Assembly: GCA_937871705.1 (NCBI GenBank)
Contig: CALMOO010000657.1
Coordinates: forward strand, 1-64,000
Length of the DNA stretch: 64,000 bases
Reading direction: 5' to 3'
From: an uncultured Hymenobacter sp.
GTDB lineage: Bacteria; Bacteroidota; Bacteroidia; Cytophagales; Hymenobacteraceae
The notes beneath the pieces were generated by a model that worked only from the letters and a program-made list of their open reading frames with translations, was not told where the DNA came from and made no database searches. Positions within the stretch are counted from its first letter, which is position 1. Each line of letters begins with the position of its first letter. Below, piece after piece: positions 16,365 to 24,670 of this stretch. Position numbers and translations under genes: made by a program.

Positions 16365-17024
16365 ATGCTCCAGTTTCTGACCGCCCTCAAGGCCCACAAC
16401 CGCAAGGACTGGATGGACGACCACCGCCCGGCATACAGCGCGGCCAAGGCGGATTTTGTGGAGTTGGTGAGGCAGGTGCTTGTGGGCCTCGCCGAGCAGG
16501 ACCCCGAAATCGCCCGCGCCCGCCTGGAGCCCAGGAAATGCCTCTTCTCCATTAACCGCGACGTGCGGTTGTCCCCCGACAAGTCGCCCTACAAAACCAG
16601 TTTGGGGGCGTGGTTTAACTTCGGTGGCAAGGCCTTGCCCACGGCAGGCTATTACCTGGCCATTGAGCCGGGTGCTAGTTTTCTGGCTGGCGGAATGTAC
16701 CTGCCACCACCCCGTGAACTGGCCGCCATTCGCCAGGAAATCGATTATAACCTGACCAATTTCGAGCAGTTGGTGCAGGAGCCAACGTTCCTGTCGCAGG
16801 TTGGAAATCTGCAGCAGACCCACATCCTGCAACGCCCGCCGAAGGGCTACCGGGCCGATAATCCTGCTCTTAAGCACCTCCGACTGAAAAGCTTCATCGG
16901 TTCCCGAACCTTGTCGGACCAACAGGTGCTGGCGGCCTCCCTGACCAAGCATCTGCTAACGACCTACCGAAGCCTACAGCCCCTGGTGCTGTACCTGAAC
17001 CGCGCTATGAATCAACCAGTCTAA
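16365..17024 (+). CDS. DUF2461-family protein
   Basis: 219 residues. It has the family signature 'LKAHNRKDWMDDHRPAY' near the N-terminus, then 'LFSINRDVRLSPDKSPYKT' and 'GYYLAIEPGASFLAGGMYLP'. DUF2461 proteins are soluble and widespread in Bacteroidota; no biochemical function is established. It starts 27 bp after the lipoyl-hybrid gene and 12 bp before the next gene, so these may be co-transcribed. Confidence 0.85.
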   Translation: MLQFLTALKAHNRKDWMDDHRPAYSAAKADFVELVRQVLVGLAEQDPEIARARLEPRKCLFSINRDVRLSPDKSPYKTSLGAWFNFGGKALPTAGYYLAIEPGASFLAGGMYLPPPRELAAIRQEIDYNLTNFEQLVQEPTFLSQVGNLQQTHILQRPPKGYRADNPALKHLRLKSFIGSRTLSDQQVLAASLTKHLLTTYRSLQPLVLYLNRAMNQPV

Positions 17025-17036
17025 CCAGTACCCACC

Positions 17037-17456
17037 ATGTATCCACCTGTAGAACCCGATGAATTGACCCGTCATGCCACCGAAGTAGGCCGGGTCCTGC
17101 TCGAAGCTGGCCTTACGCCTGCGGGTGGTCCGCGCCGCTGGCCCCCGCTGGCTTTCTTCGACTTCACCCAGATAAGCTTGTACACCAAGGCCTGCTGCTA
17201 CCAGCATTTTCGCCAGTTTGGGCTCTTGGTGCGGGACATTGGCTACGAGGGGGTGTTATTCTACCATTTGCTGCATACAGCGTGGTTGCTCGCGTTTGGC
17301 TACATCTACCAAGACCCCGAGGGCTTGTACTGGGTCGACCCTCGGCAGCCCTACGACTACTGCCTGAGCTACGAACTGGCCGAAGCCACGCTGGCCGAAC
17401 TCATTGGTCTGGGCCAACTCGAAGAGTTGGTTCAACTCATCCGCGGAAATAGCTGA
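17037..17456 (+). CDS. Hypothetical protein, 139 residues
   Basis: Starts 12 bp after the DUF2461 gene. The soluble protein is rich in aromatic residues (many Tyr, Trp and Phe: 'FFDFTQISLYTKACCYQHF', 'HLLHTAWLLAFGYIYQD', 'GLYWVDPRQPYDYCLSYE') and ends in a Leu/Glu-rich helix ('ATLAELIGLGQLEELVQLI'). No signal peptide or known motif. Tight spacing and a coherent reading frame support a real gene. Confidence 0.65.
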   Translation: MYPPVEPDELTRHATEVGRVLLEAGLTPAGGPRRWPPLAFFDFTQISLYTKACCYQHFRQFGLLVRDIGYEGVLFYHLLHTAWLLAFGYIYQDPEGLYWVDPRQPYDYCLSYELAEATLAELIGLGQLEELVQLIRGNS

Positions 17457-17516
17457 TGCACGGCGGCAGAATGAGGCACCTCTTGGTTGCGCTTAGGATG
17501 CTTTGATTTGACCCGA

Positions 17517-17759
17517 ATGAAGACTTCAATTCAACCCCGCATCGCCCGCATATTGTGGCGTCATTTTCTGGTTCGTCCCCCGCACTTTCTGCTCACCCAG
17601 AAGCTGGAGCGGGATTATAACCTCGGTCCATTAGAAAAGCTCGAACTGGCGAATTGCCTCGAAGCGGCCTTTCATTTTGATTTTTACGACCAGGAAGTAG
17701 CGGAATTTCGCACCTTGGGCAGCGTGGTGGCGGCGGTGCGGCGGCACCTGCGGGCGTAA
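17517..17759 (+). CDS. Acyl-carrier-protein-like small protein lacking the phosphopantetheine serine
   Basis: 80 residues from the ATG at 17517. The pattern 'LGPLEKLELANCLEAAFHFD' then 'EVAEFRTLGSVVAAVRRHL' follows the ACP fold (D-S-L-D-x-VEL...LE..F.I.I...E...I.TV.DV...I). At the place of the DSL serine it reads 'GPLEKLEL', so no phosphopantetheine attachment site is present. Similar degenerate ACP-like proteins are seen in Hymenobacter, but no role is known. Last gene of a same-strand group from 16365. Confidence 0.5.
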   Translation: MKTSIQPRIARILWRHFLVRPPHFLLTQKLERDYNLGPLEKLELANCLEAAFHFDFYDQEVAEFRTLGSVVAAVRRHLRA

Positions 17760-18462
17760 GCCTATACTAAAGTTCCCCGTTTTCACCCCGCTTATGAACG
17801 CCTCGCTGCTTGAGGGGCTGGGGCCGCTGGTAACAAAATTGAGCAGTAGGCCGCGCCCCGCGCCATCGCAGCTGTACTCAGGCTCTTTGGTACGTGGTCC
17901 CAGCTTCGGCTGGCTTCACCACCGATACCGCTCGTCCTGCCGGCGGCCTTGCCTACTGACACCGAACACGCGCAAATCAGCAGCCTGCTCTGGGTGCTTT
18001 ATCGTCGGTGGCAGTGTCCCGCATAGTTAGTCCTGCCGGGAGCTCCTGTGCTCCACACGCCCGCTAATCATAGGCTGGCCATTCTACACGCCCAAGGGGG
18101 CTTCAACAGACGGTGGGCCTCCACGCCGCCATGTCAGCAATCAGGGCCGGCTGCCAATCCGCTCCTTCACTTCGCCGCATACTGCTCAAGGGGTATTCTC
18201 TCGCCTCGTAGACATAAGTTGTCACTTAAGAACTAACGGTCATTTTTAGACTTATTGAAACATTCTGGTTATCTGTCCGATGATATTATGCGCGGTAACG
18301 CCCAGCTTAAAAAACTTAAGACACGACAGACTCTGCTCTTATACAACTCTTTGGGAAAGGAAAAAAGCTGTTTTAAATGACGTTGCGACTATTATTCAAA
18401 CTTCCCGCTTCTAACCAATTTCAGTAAATCCAATATTCCTTTTTCTTTTTCAACCTGGAAAT
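17760..18462. other. 700-bp intergenic region upstream of SusC, with operator and possible gene remnant
   Basis: No intact gene. A 58-codon open frame without start (17850-18026, 'RAIAAVLRLFGTWSQLRLAS'-like) has protein-like composition and may be a remnant, but no family is recognised. The TetR-type operator lies at 18231-18261. Confidence 0.35.
18231..18261 (+). promoter_or_regulatory. TetR-type operator upstream of the SusC-SusD operon
   Basis: AACTAACGGTCATTTTTAGA is followed by CTTATTGAAAC. The core is nearly identical to 4942-4971 (GGTCATTTTTAGACTAATGG) and to the efflux operator at 10080-10100. It lies about 200 bp before the SusC start. Confidence 0.5.
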
Positions 18463-21400
18463 ATGAAGCATACTCTACTGTTAATTTTTTGGCTGTTTAT
18501 TACTGGTAGCCCGTTGGTTTGGGCGCAGGGCCGCAAAGTGAGCGGCATCGTGGGCACGAGTGAAGGCACCGGAGGGTTCCCGGGAGCAACGGTGCTCGTG
18601 AAGGGGACGGCCACCGCCACCGCCACGGATGCCGAAGGGGCGTACAGCCTAGACGTGCCGGCCACGGGCACTACGCTGGTTTTTACGGCCGTTGGGATGC
18701 AGACCGTGGAGGAAACCATCGGGGCACGCACCACGATTGATGTGCAGTTCAAACCCGATGTCAAACAGTTGAACGAAGTCGTCATTACGGCCATCGGCAC
18801 GAAAACCAAGCGCGACCGGTTTGCCTCGTCCGTGACGACGTTGGACGGCGCGGCCATTGCGCAAACCGGCGAAACCAGCCTGCTGACGGGACTAAGCGGC
18901 AAGTCGTCGGGCGTACTCATCACCCGCAACGGGGGCGACCCCGGCGCGGGGGCTTACATTCAGATTCGGGGGCAGAACACCATCAACGGCAATATCCAGC
19001 CGCTGTTTATTGTCGATGGCATCCCGGTGAGCAACGCCAGTGACAATCTCGGCACGGGCACTGCCAGCGGCAATGGCATCGTGCAGCAGTCGCGCATCAA
19101 TGATATTAATCCCGAGGACATTGAGCGCATGGAGGTGCTGAAGGGCGCGTCGGCGGCGGCGCTCTGGGGCACGCGGGCCGCCAACGGCGTGGTCATCATC
19201 ACCACCAAAAAGGGCCAAAATTCGCAGGGCAAGGTCAATATCACCTTTAAATCAATGGTTTCGATTGACCGCGTGAATAAGATGCCGTCCTTGCAGCGCA
19301 CTTACGGGCAGGGCTCGGGCGGCTTGTACCAACAGGGTAACCGCAACAGCTTCGGCGACCTAATCGCCGACCGCCTGGGTGGGGCGGACACGTACATCAC
19401 CAACCCCAGCGCACCCGGCTACCAGGGCGCGCTCACGTTTGTGGACGGCACCAGCCGCTACGCTATCGCGCCGGGTACGGCGGCTAACCCGCACGGCGGC
19501 AAGAACGCCCGCGACACATACGACCACACGCAGGACGTGTTTCAAACGGGGCACTACACCGACAACAGCATCAGCCTGAGCGGGGGCAACGACCGGTCGA
19601 CGTTTCTCGTCAGTTACGCCAACCTGAACCAGGAGGGCGTCATCAAAGCGTTCAGCGACTACCAGCGCAACGCCGCACGGGTGAACGTGGCCAGCCAGTT
19701 TACCGACTGGCTGCGCGCATCGGCCAACGTGGGCTACACCAAGGTGGCGTCGTCTCGCGTGCAGGAGGGCGACAACGTGGACGGGGTGATGCTGGGCAGC
19801 CTGCGCACACCGGCTGATTACGACAATTCTGCTTTCACGGGTACCTTCATCAACCCCGCCGGACAGACATTCAACAACGCGCACGTGTCGTATCGGAACC
19901 CGTTGGGCCGGGATTTGAGCACTATTTACTCAAACCCCGTCTGGAATATCAACAACAACCGCAATACCAGCGACGTGGACCACCTCATTGGCAGTCTGGA
20001 GTTGGGCCTGACCCCGGCGGCGTGGCTGAGCATTACAGGCCGCACGGGCATCGATAATTTTACCGACAACCGCCTGGAGCGCTTCGCCCGCAACTCAGGC
20101 AACTTTTTGACCGGCTACCTGTCAAAAAACTGGATTACGGAGCGGCAGTTCAACACCGACGTGTTTGCCACGGCCACCAAAAGGCTGAGCGAAAATTTCA
20201 GCGGGTCGCTGCTGCTGGGCGTGAACTACAACAGCCGCCGCCGAGCCACCTTATCCGATGCCATCAGCAACCTGATTGTGCCGACGGCCCCCGACATTCT
20301 GACCAATGCGCTGAATTCCAACCTGTCGGCCAGCAATTATAATTCCCTCATTCGCACCTACGCCTACTACGCGCAGGCCGAAGTACAGGCCTATAACATG
20401 CTGTTTCTGACGCTGACCGGGCGGAGCGAGAGTGCCTCTACGTTCGGGGCCAAAACCAACAGCCAATTTTTCTTTCCCTCGGCCGCCCTGGCCTGGCAGT
20501 TCAGCAAAGTGGGCGGCTTAGCCACTAGTACGGTCCTGAGCTTTGGCAAACTGCGCCTGACTTGGGGGCAGGTGGGCATTCAGCCCCAGCCCTACCAGAA
20601 TTTTACCACTTTCGCCCCGGGAGCCTACAGCGACATGTTCACGCGGGGCCTCAATGCGGCCAGCCCGCTCTACGGCGGGGGCTACGTGCGCGGCACCACG
20701 GCCGGCAACGACTACCTGCGCCCGGAACGCAAAACCGAAGCCGAAGTGGGCGTGGATTTGCGCTTCTTCCACAACCGCGTCAGCTTCTCGGCCACAGCCT
20801 ACCACAATCGCACCAAGGACGTTATCCTGTCGCTGAGCGTGCCGAATGAGACCGGCTACGCCATCCGCAACACCAATGCGGCCGAGCTGGCCAACAAAGG
20901 CCTGGAGCTGGATGCCGGGGCCGACATTATTCGGCGCGGGGATTTCCGCTGGAACCTCACCGGCAACTTCTCGCTGAACCGCAACAAGGTGGTGTCGCTG
21001 GCCGGGGCCTCGGTGTACATCCTGCCCGACAGCTACATGCAAAACGCGTCCCTGATTCCGGGGCAGCCGTTCGGCATTTTTTACTCGACCGATTTTCTGA
21101 AGGACGAGGCGGGGAAGTACGTTCTGGACGCCAACGGCTTTCCACAAGGCGGCATCAGCAATGAAATCATTGGCAATCCTAACCCGAAGTGGCGGGGGGG
21201 GCTGGGTAGCACCTTTACCTACAAGGGCTTGTCGCTCTACGTCTTGTTCGACCGGGTAGCCGGCAATGACTTTTTCAACGGCACGCGAGGCTCCCTCTAC
21301 GCCTTTGGGGTGCACGCCGACCAAGGCAGCACGGTGGTGGCCCCGGCGGGCGGGCTGAAAGACGTGAACGGCACCCTCATTCCGGCCGGCACGGTTTTCC

Positions 21401-21756
21401 AGGGCCAAATCAAGGATTTTGGGGCCGGGCCGGTGGCCATCAACCAAGCCTGGTGGCAGGGCCGCGGTTCGGCCTCAAACTCGGCCTCCTACAAGCAGTT
21501 CGTGGAAGACGGCAGCGCCACGCGTCTGCGCGAGGCCACGCTCACCTACCGCCTGGGCGGGCCGGGGTTCCAGCAATTCACCCACCTGGCCAGCGTCGAT
21601 TTCAGCGTGACGGGCCGCAACCTGGTGCTCTGGACGCCCTACACCGGCACCGATCCGGAAGTGAATGTAACGGGCGCGGGCCTGGCCCGCGGGCAGGACT
21701 GGTTCACCAACCCCAACACCCGGTCCGTGCTGTTTTCAGTGCGCCTTACTTATTAA
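18463..21756 (+). CDS. SusC/RagA-family TonB-dependent outer membrane transporter
   Basis: 1097 residues. Signal peptide to about residue 22 ('LVWAQG'), carboxypeptidase-regulatory-like domain about 24-95 ('KVSGIVGTSEGTGGFPGATV', 'DAEGAYSLDVPATG'), TonB plug about 100-230 ('QIRGQNTINGNIQPLFIVDG', 'ASAAALWGTRAANGVVIITT'), and then the 22-strand barrel ending 'TRSVLFSVRLTY'. With SusD it binds and imports an oligomeric ligand driven by TonB. No polysaccharide-degrading enzyme is encoded beside it, so the ligand may be a peptide, small saccharide or other nutrient. SusD starts 35 bp downstream. Confidence 0.95.
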   Translation: MKHTLLLIFWLFITGSPLVWAQGRKVSGIVGTSEGTGGFPGATVLVKGTATATATDAEGAYSLDVPATGTTLVFTAVGMQTVEETIGARTTIDVQFKPDVKQLNEVVITAIGTKTKRDRFASSVTTLDGAAIAQTGETSLLTGLSGKSSGVLITRNGGDPGAGAYIQIRGQNTINGNIQPLFIVDGIPVSNASDNLGTGTASGNGIVQQSRINDINPEDIERMEVLKGASAAALWGTRAANGVVIITTKKGQNSQGKVNITFKSMVSIDRVNKMPSLQRTYGQGSGGLYQQGNRNSFGDLIADRLGGADTYITNPSAPGYQGALTFVDGTSRYAIAPGTAANPHGGKNARDTYDHTQDVFQTGHYTDNSISLSGGNDRSTFLVSYANLNQEGVIKAFSDYQRNAARVNVASQFTDWLRASANVGYTKVASSRVQEGDNVDGVMLGSLRTPADYDNSAFTGTFINPAGQTFNNAHVSYRNPLGRDLSTIYSNPVWNINNNRNTSDVDHLIGSLELGLTPAAWLSITGRTGIDNFTDNRLERFARNSGNFLTGYLSKNWITERQFNTDVFATATKRLSENFSGSLLLGVNYNSRRRATLSDAISNLIVPTAPDILTNALNSNLSASNYNSLIRTYAYYAQAEVQAYNMLFLTLTGRSESASTFGAKTNSQFFFPSAALAWQFSKVGGLATSTVLSFGKLRLTWGQVGIQPQPYQNFTTFAPGAYSDMFTRGLNAASPLYGGGYVRGTTAGNDYLRPERKTEAEVGVDLRFFHNRVSFSATAYHNRTKDVILSLSVPNETGYAIRNTNAAELANKGLELDAGADIIRRGDFRWNLTGNFSLNRNKVVSLAGASVYILPDSYMQNASLIPGQPFGIFYSTDFLKDEAGKYVLDANGFPQGGISNEIIGNPNPKWRGGLGSTFTYKGLSLYVLFDRVAGNDFFNGTRGSLYAFGVHADQGSTVVAPAGGLKDVNGTLIPAGTVFQGQIKDFGAGPVAINQAWWQGRGSASNSASYKQFVEDGSATRLREATLTYRLGGPGFQQFTHLASVDFSVTGRNLVLWTPYTGTDPEVNVTGAGLARGQDWFTNPNTRSVLFSVRLTY

Positions 21757-21791
21757 GCCTCATTACCCAAGCGCTATAGCTAAGAAGCATA

Positions 21792-23219
21792 ATGAAGAAA
21801 TTATTCGCTCCCAAAGTTGCCATCGCCTTATTGGCGTTCCTGTTGCTAGGCGGCTGTCAGAAGCTGTTTCAGGAGCCCGACATCCAGAACAACCCCAACG
21901 TGGTGACGGACGTGGACGTGACCACGCTGCTGGCCGGGACGCTGCTGGGCGTCTCGTTTCTGCACGAGGACACCGATGTGCGCATCGCCTCGCTGTGGGC
22001 GGGCGAGCTGAACGGGCTCTCGCGTGCCCACCAGGGCTATTCGCAGTACATTGTCTCGTCGCAAAGCTTCTTCTGGAGTCCGCTGTACCCGGTGGCCAGC
22101 CAGACCCGGCTGGTCCAAACAAAGGCCGACGCGGTGGGCGACAAGTGGACAAAGGGCGTGGGTCAGGTGCTCGAAGCCCTGGTCGTTGCCAAAGCCACGG
22201 CCCTCTACGGCGACGTGCCCTACAGCCAAGCCTTCGACGACGCGCGGTTTCCCACGCCGGTGTTCGACAAGCAGGCCGAAGTGTACGCGGCCCTGCAAAC
22301 CACCCTCGACAAGGCCATCGTCAACCTGTCGGCCCCCACGGGCTTGGCTTTTGGCCCGCAGGACTTCCTCTACCGGGGCGACGTGGCGAAGTGGAAAGCG
22401 GCGGCCAACACCCTCAAAGCCCGCCTTTACCTCCACACCGGCGACTACGCCAGGGCCGTGGCTAGCGCCGCGGCCGGCATTGCCGGCCCGGCCGGCGACG
22501 CACTCGTGCCGCACGGCACGGCACAAGGAGTCGATATTAATCAGAACTACGATTTTTTTCGGGTGAGCCGGGCCGGCGATACGGGGTTCGACGGCGCGTA
22601 TCTGCCCCGCCTGATGCAGTCCCGAATCAACTCGGCCAACACCAAAACCGACGAAACCGCCTTCTACAACCACTACCTCAAGGTGGGCATCACCGCGCCG
22701 GGGGCGCTCGACCCTAATACCACCGACGGGGCATTCACCGCCGACGCTCCCCACCCCATTCTCACGTATTATGAAAACCAGCTGATTATCGCCGAGGCAC
22801 AGGCCCGCCTGGGCGCGGCCAGCGCGGCCCTCGCAGCCCTGAATGCCGTGCGGACCGGGCTGGCTACGGGCTACGTCAACGGCAAAACTATCGCGGCCAC
22901 GGGCCGGCGGTACGACGCCTACACGCTAGCGGATTTCGGCCCCACCGGGCTGGCCAATCCTACCCGCCTGGCGACGGTGCAAACCGCCCTGCTGTACGAG
23001 ATTATCAGCCAGCGCTACATCTGTTTTTTGATGCAATACGAAGCGTTCAACGATTATCGCCGCTTGGCTCGCGCCGTGCCCGTGGTGCAGTTGCCCATTC
23101 CACTCTACGTGGGCACGCAAAAGCCGCAACGGTTTATCTACCCCCAAAACGAAGTGAACACCAACCCGAACGTGCCCAAGCCTCTGCCGAACCAATTCGT
23201 GAACGTGCCCATCTTTTGA
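21792..23219 (+). CDS. SusD/RagB-family outer membrane lipoprotein (SusD-like)
   Basis: 475 residues. Lipobox 'LLLGGC' near residue 22, then a TPR-like helical body ('VLEALVVAKATALYGDVPYSQAF', 'LKARLYLHTGDYARAVASAA') and a C-terminal loop-rich region ('LYEIISQRYICFLMQYEAFNDYRRL'). 'AFNDYRR' matches the W/F-x-D-xRR motif of SusD C-termini. It caps the SusC barrel from outside and helps bind the substrate. Confidence 0.93.
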   Translation: MKKLFAPKVAIALLAFLLLGGCQKLFQEPDIQNNPNVVTDVDVTTLLAGTLLGVSFLHEDTDVRIASLWAGELNGLSRAHQGYSQYIVSSQSFFWSPLYPVASQTRLVQTKADAVGDKWTKGVGQVLEALVVAKATALYGDVPYSQAFDDARFPTPVFDKQAEVYAALQTTLDKAIVNLSAPTGLAFGPQDFLYRGDVAKWKAAANTLKARLYLHTGDYARAVASAAAGIAGPAGDALVPHGTAQGVDINQNYDFFRVSRAGDTGFDGAYLPRLMQSRINSANTKTDETAFYNHYLKVGITAPGALDPNTTDGAFTADAPHPILTYYENQLIIAEAQARLGAASAALAALNAVRTGLATGYVNGKTIAATGRRYDAYTLADFGPTGLANPTRLATVQTALLYEIISQRYICFLMQYEAFNDYRRLARAVPVVQLPIPLYVGTQKPQRFIYPQNEVNTNPNVPKPLPNQFVNVPIF

Positions 23220-23317
23220 GTAGGGTAGTAGTCTCCTAATTCGTCGGCCCGTTTTGTTGGGCATCGCTAGGCCCCAACGGCCGGCGTTCTATTCTACTTG
23301 CACAGTAAGTCAAGCTT

Positions 23318-24670
23318 ATGATGAATAAGAGCAGCTCTCATCGGGGTTTCCCGACACTGGCCGAGAGTGGTTTTTGGCGGTATTTCACCTTCACCGCGCT
23401 GTATTTTGCCGAAGGGCTGAATATGGGCATGCTGTTCGTGGGCCTGCCGGCCTGGATGGCCATGCAAGGCAAAACCCCCGGCGAAATCGGGGGCTTTGCC
23501 ATTGCCTGCGCCTTTCCGTGGACGTTTAAGTTCGTCGTGGCCCCGCTCATGGACCGCTACACCTACCTGCTAATGGGCCGCAAACGGCCCTGGGTGCTGT
23601 TTGGCCAACTTGGATTGGTCGCCAGCTTGGTGGCGATGGCCTACGTGCCCGACCCGCTGCACCACATGCGGCTGTTTATGGCCGCCGCGTTCGTGGTGTC
23701 AGCCTTCGGGGCCATTCAGGATGCCGCCACCGACGGGCTGGCGGTGGACATTTTGCCCGACGAGGAGCAGGCGCGCGCCAACGGCTTCATGGGCGGGGCC
23801 CGCATGATTGGCAGCTCACTGGCCCTCGCCCTGGGCAGTTGGCTGCTGAGCACCCACAGCTTCACGGCGGCCATCCTGGTGGTGGCCCTGATGATTGGCC
23901 TTATGACCCTGGTGCCCCTCCGGTTCCGGGAGCAGCCGGGTGAAAAAATTACCCCCTGGACGGCGGGCACCCCCTCGCCGGCCGCCCAACGGATGCAGGC
24001 CACGAGCTGGGGCACCATCTTAAAAGCCCTGTTCGAGGTCTTTCGCCTGAAAAACTCCCTACTGATTTCCTTGCTGCTGTTCATCAGCATGGGCGCGTAC
24101 AACTACTTTGAAACGCTGCTACCGCTTTTTGCTGTGAAAATAACGGGCTGGACGAATGTTTTTTACGCTCAGACCTTCGCCACGGCCGATTTAATCGGCG
24201 GCATCGGCGGGATGCTTATTGGCGGCTATCTGATTGAAAAATTTGGCAAGAAGCGCATGATTAGCGCCTATTTTCTGCTCATCATGCTGCTGGTTATCGG
24301 GCTGAACCTGTTGAAGGCTTCCTGGCAAAGCACCGCCTTTATTTACGGGTTTATCATCGCGTACCGATGGCTGAATGCGTTTGCGAAAATCGGGGTGTAC
24401 GCCATCGCCATGCAGTGCAGTTCGAGGAAAATCTCGGCCAGCAATTTCACATTTTACATGACTATCGGGGCATTTGGCTCCATGATGGGCGCAACGCTGG
24501 TAGGGCCAATCAAGGATAATTTCAGCTGGAAAATAACCTTCTTGCTGTTTGTGGGCCTGATTACGCTGGCCTGGCTCACCATGTATTTTCTGAACATCGA
24601 GCAGCAGATTAAACAACTAGCGCAGTTAGAAACCAAAGAAGTTGCCCCCCCCGTGCTGCTCCCCATATGA
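23318..24670 (+). CDS. Major facilitator superfamily transporter (AmpG/PAT-like)
   Basis: 450 residues with 12 predicted membrane helices. The N-terminal half has 'YFAEGLNMGMLFVGLPAWMA', 'APLMDRYTYLLMGRKRPWVL' (the MFS loop 2-3 D-R-x-x-x-GRRR type motif) and 'GAIQDAATDGLAVDILPDEE', which resembles the AmpG/acetyl-CoA (PAT) branch where the D-A-x-D-x-L motif follows TM4. It probably imports the product delivered by the SusC/SusD pair into the cytoplasm. The last four bases overlap the next gene. Confidence 0.85.
   Translation: MMNKSSSHRGFPTLAESGFWRYFTFTALYFAEGLNMGMLFVGLPAWMAMQGKTPGEIGGFAIACAFPWTFKFVVAPLMDRYTYLLMGRKRPWVLFGQLGLVASLVAMAYVPDPLHHMRLFMAAAFVVSAFGAIQDAATDGLAVDILPDEEQARANGFMGGARMIGSSLALALGSWLLSTHSFTAAILVVALMIGLMTLVPLRFREQPGEKITPWTAGTPSPAAQRMQATSWGTILKALFEVFRLKNSLLISLLLFISMGAYNYFETLLPLFAVKITGWTNVFYAQTFATADLIGGIGGMLIGGYLIEKFGKKRMISAYFLLIMLLVIGLNLLKASWQSTAFIYGFIIAYRWLNAFAKIGVYAIAMQCSSRKISASNFTFYMTIGAFGSMMGATLVGPIKDNFSWKITFLLFVGLITLAWLTMYFLNIEQQIKQLAQLETKEVAPPVLLPI

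Noticed and set aside
20518..21447. Open frame of 309 codons antisense to the first SusC gene
   Set aside because: Shadow frame; the SusC barrel on the other strand is unambiguous.
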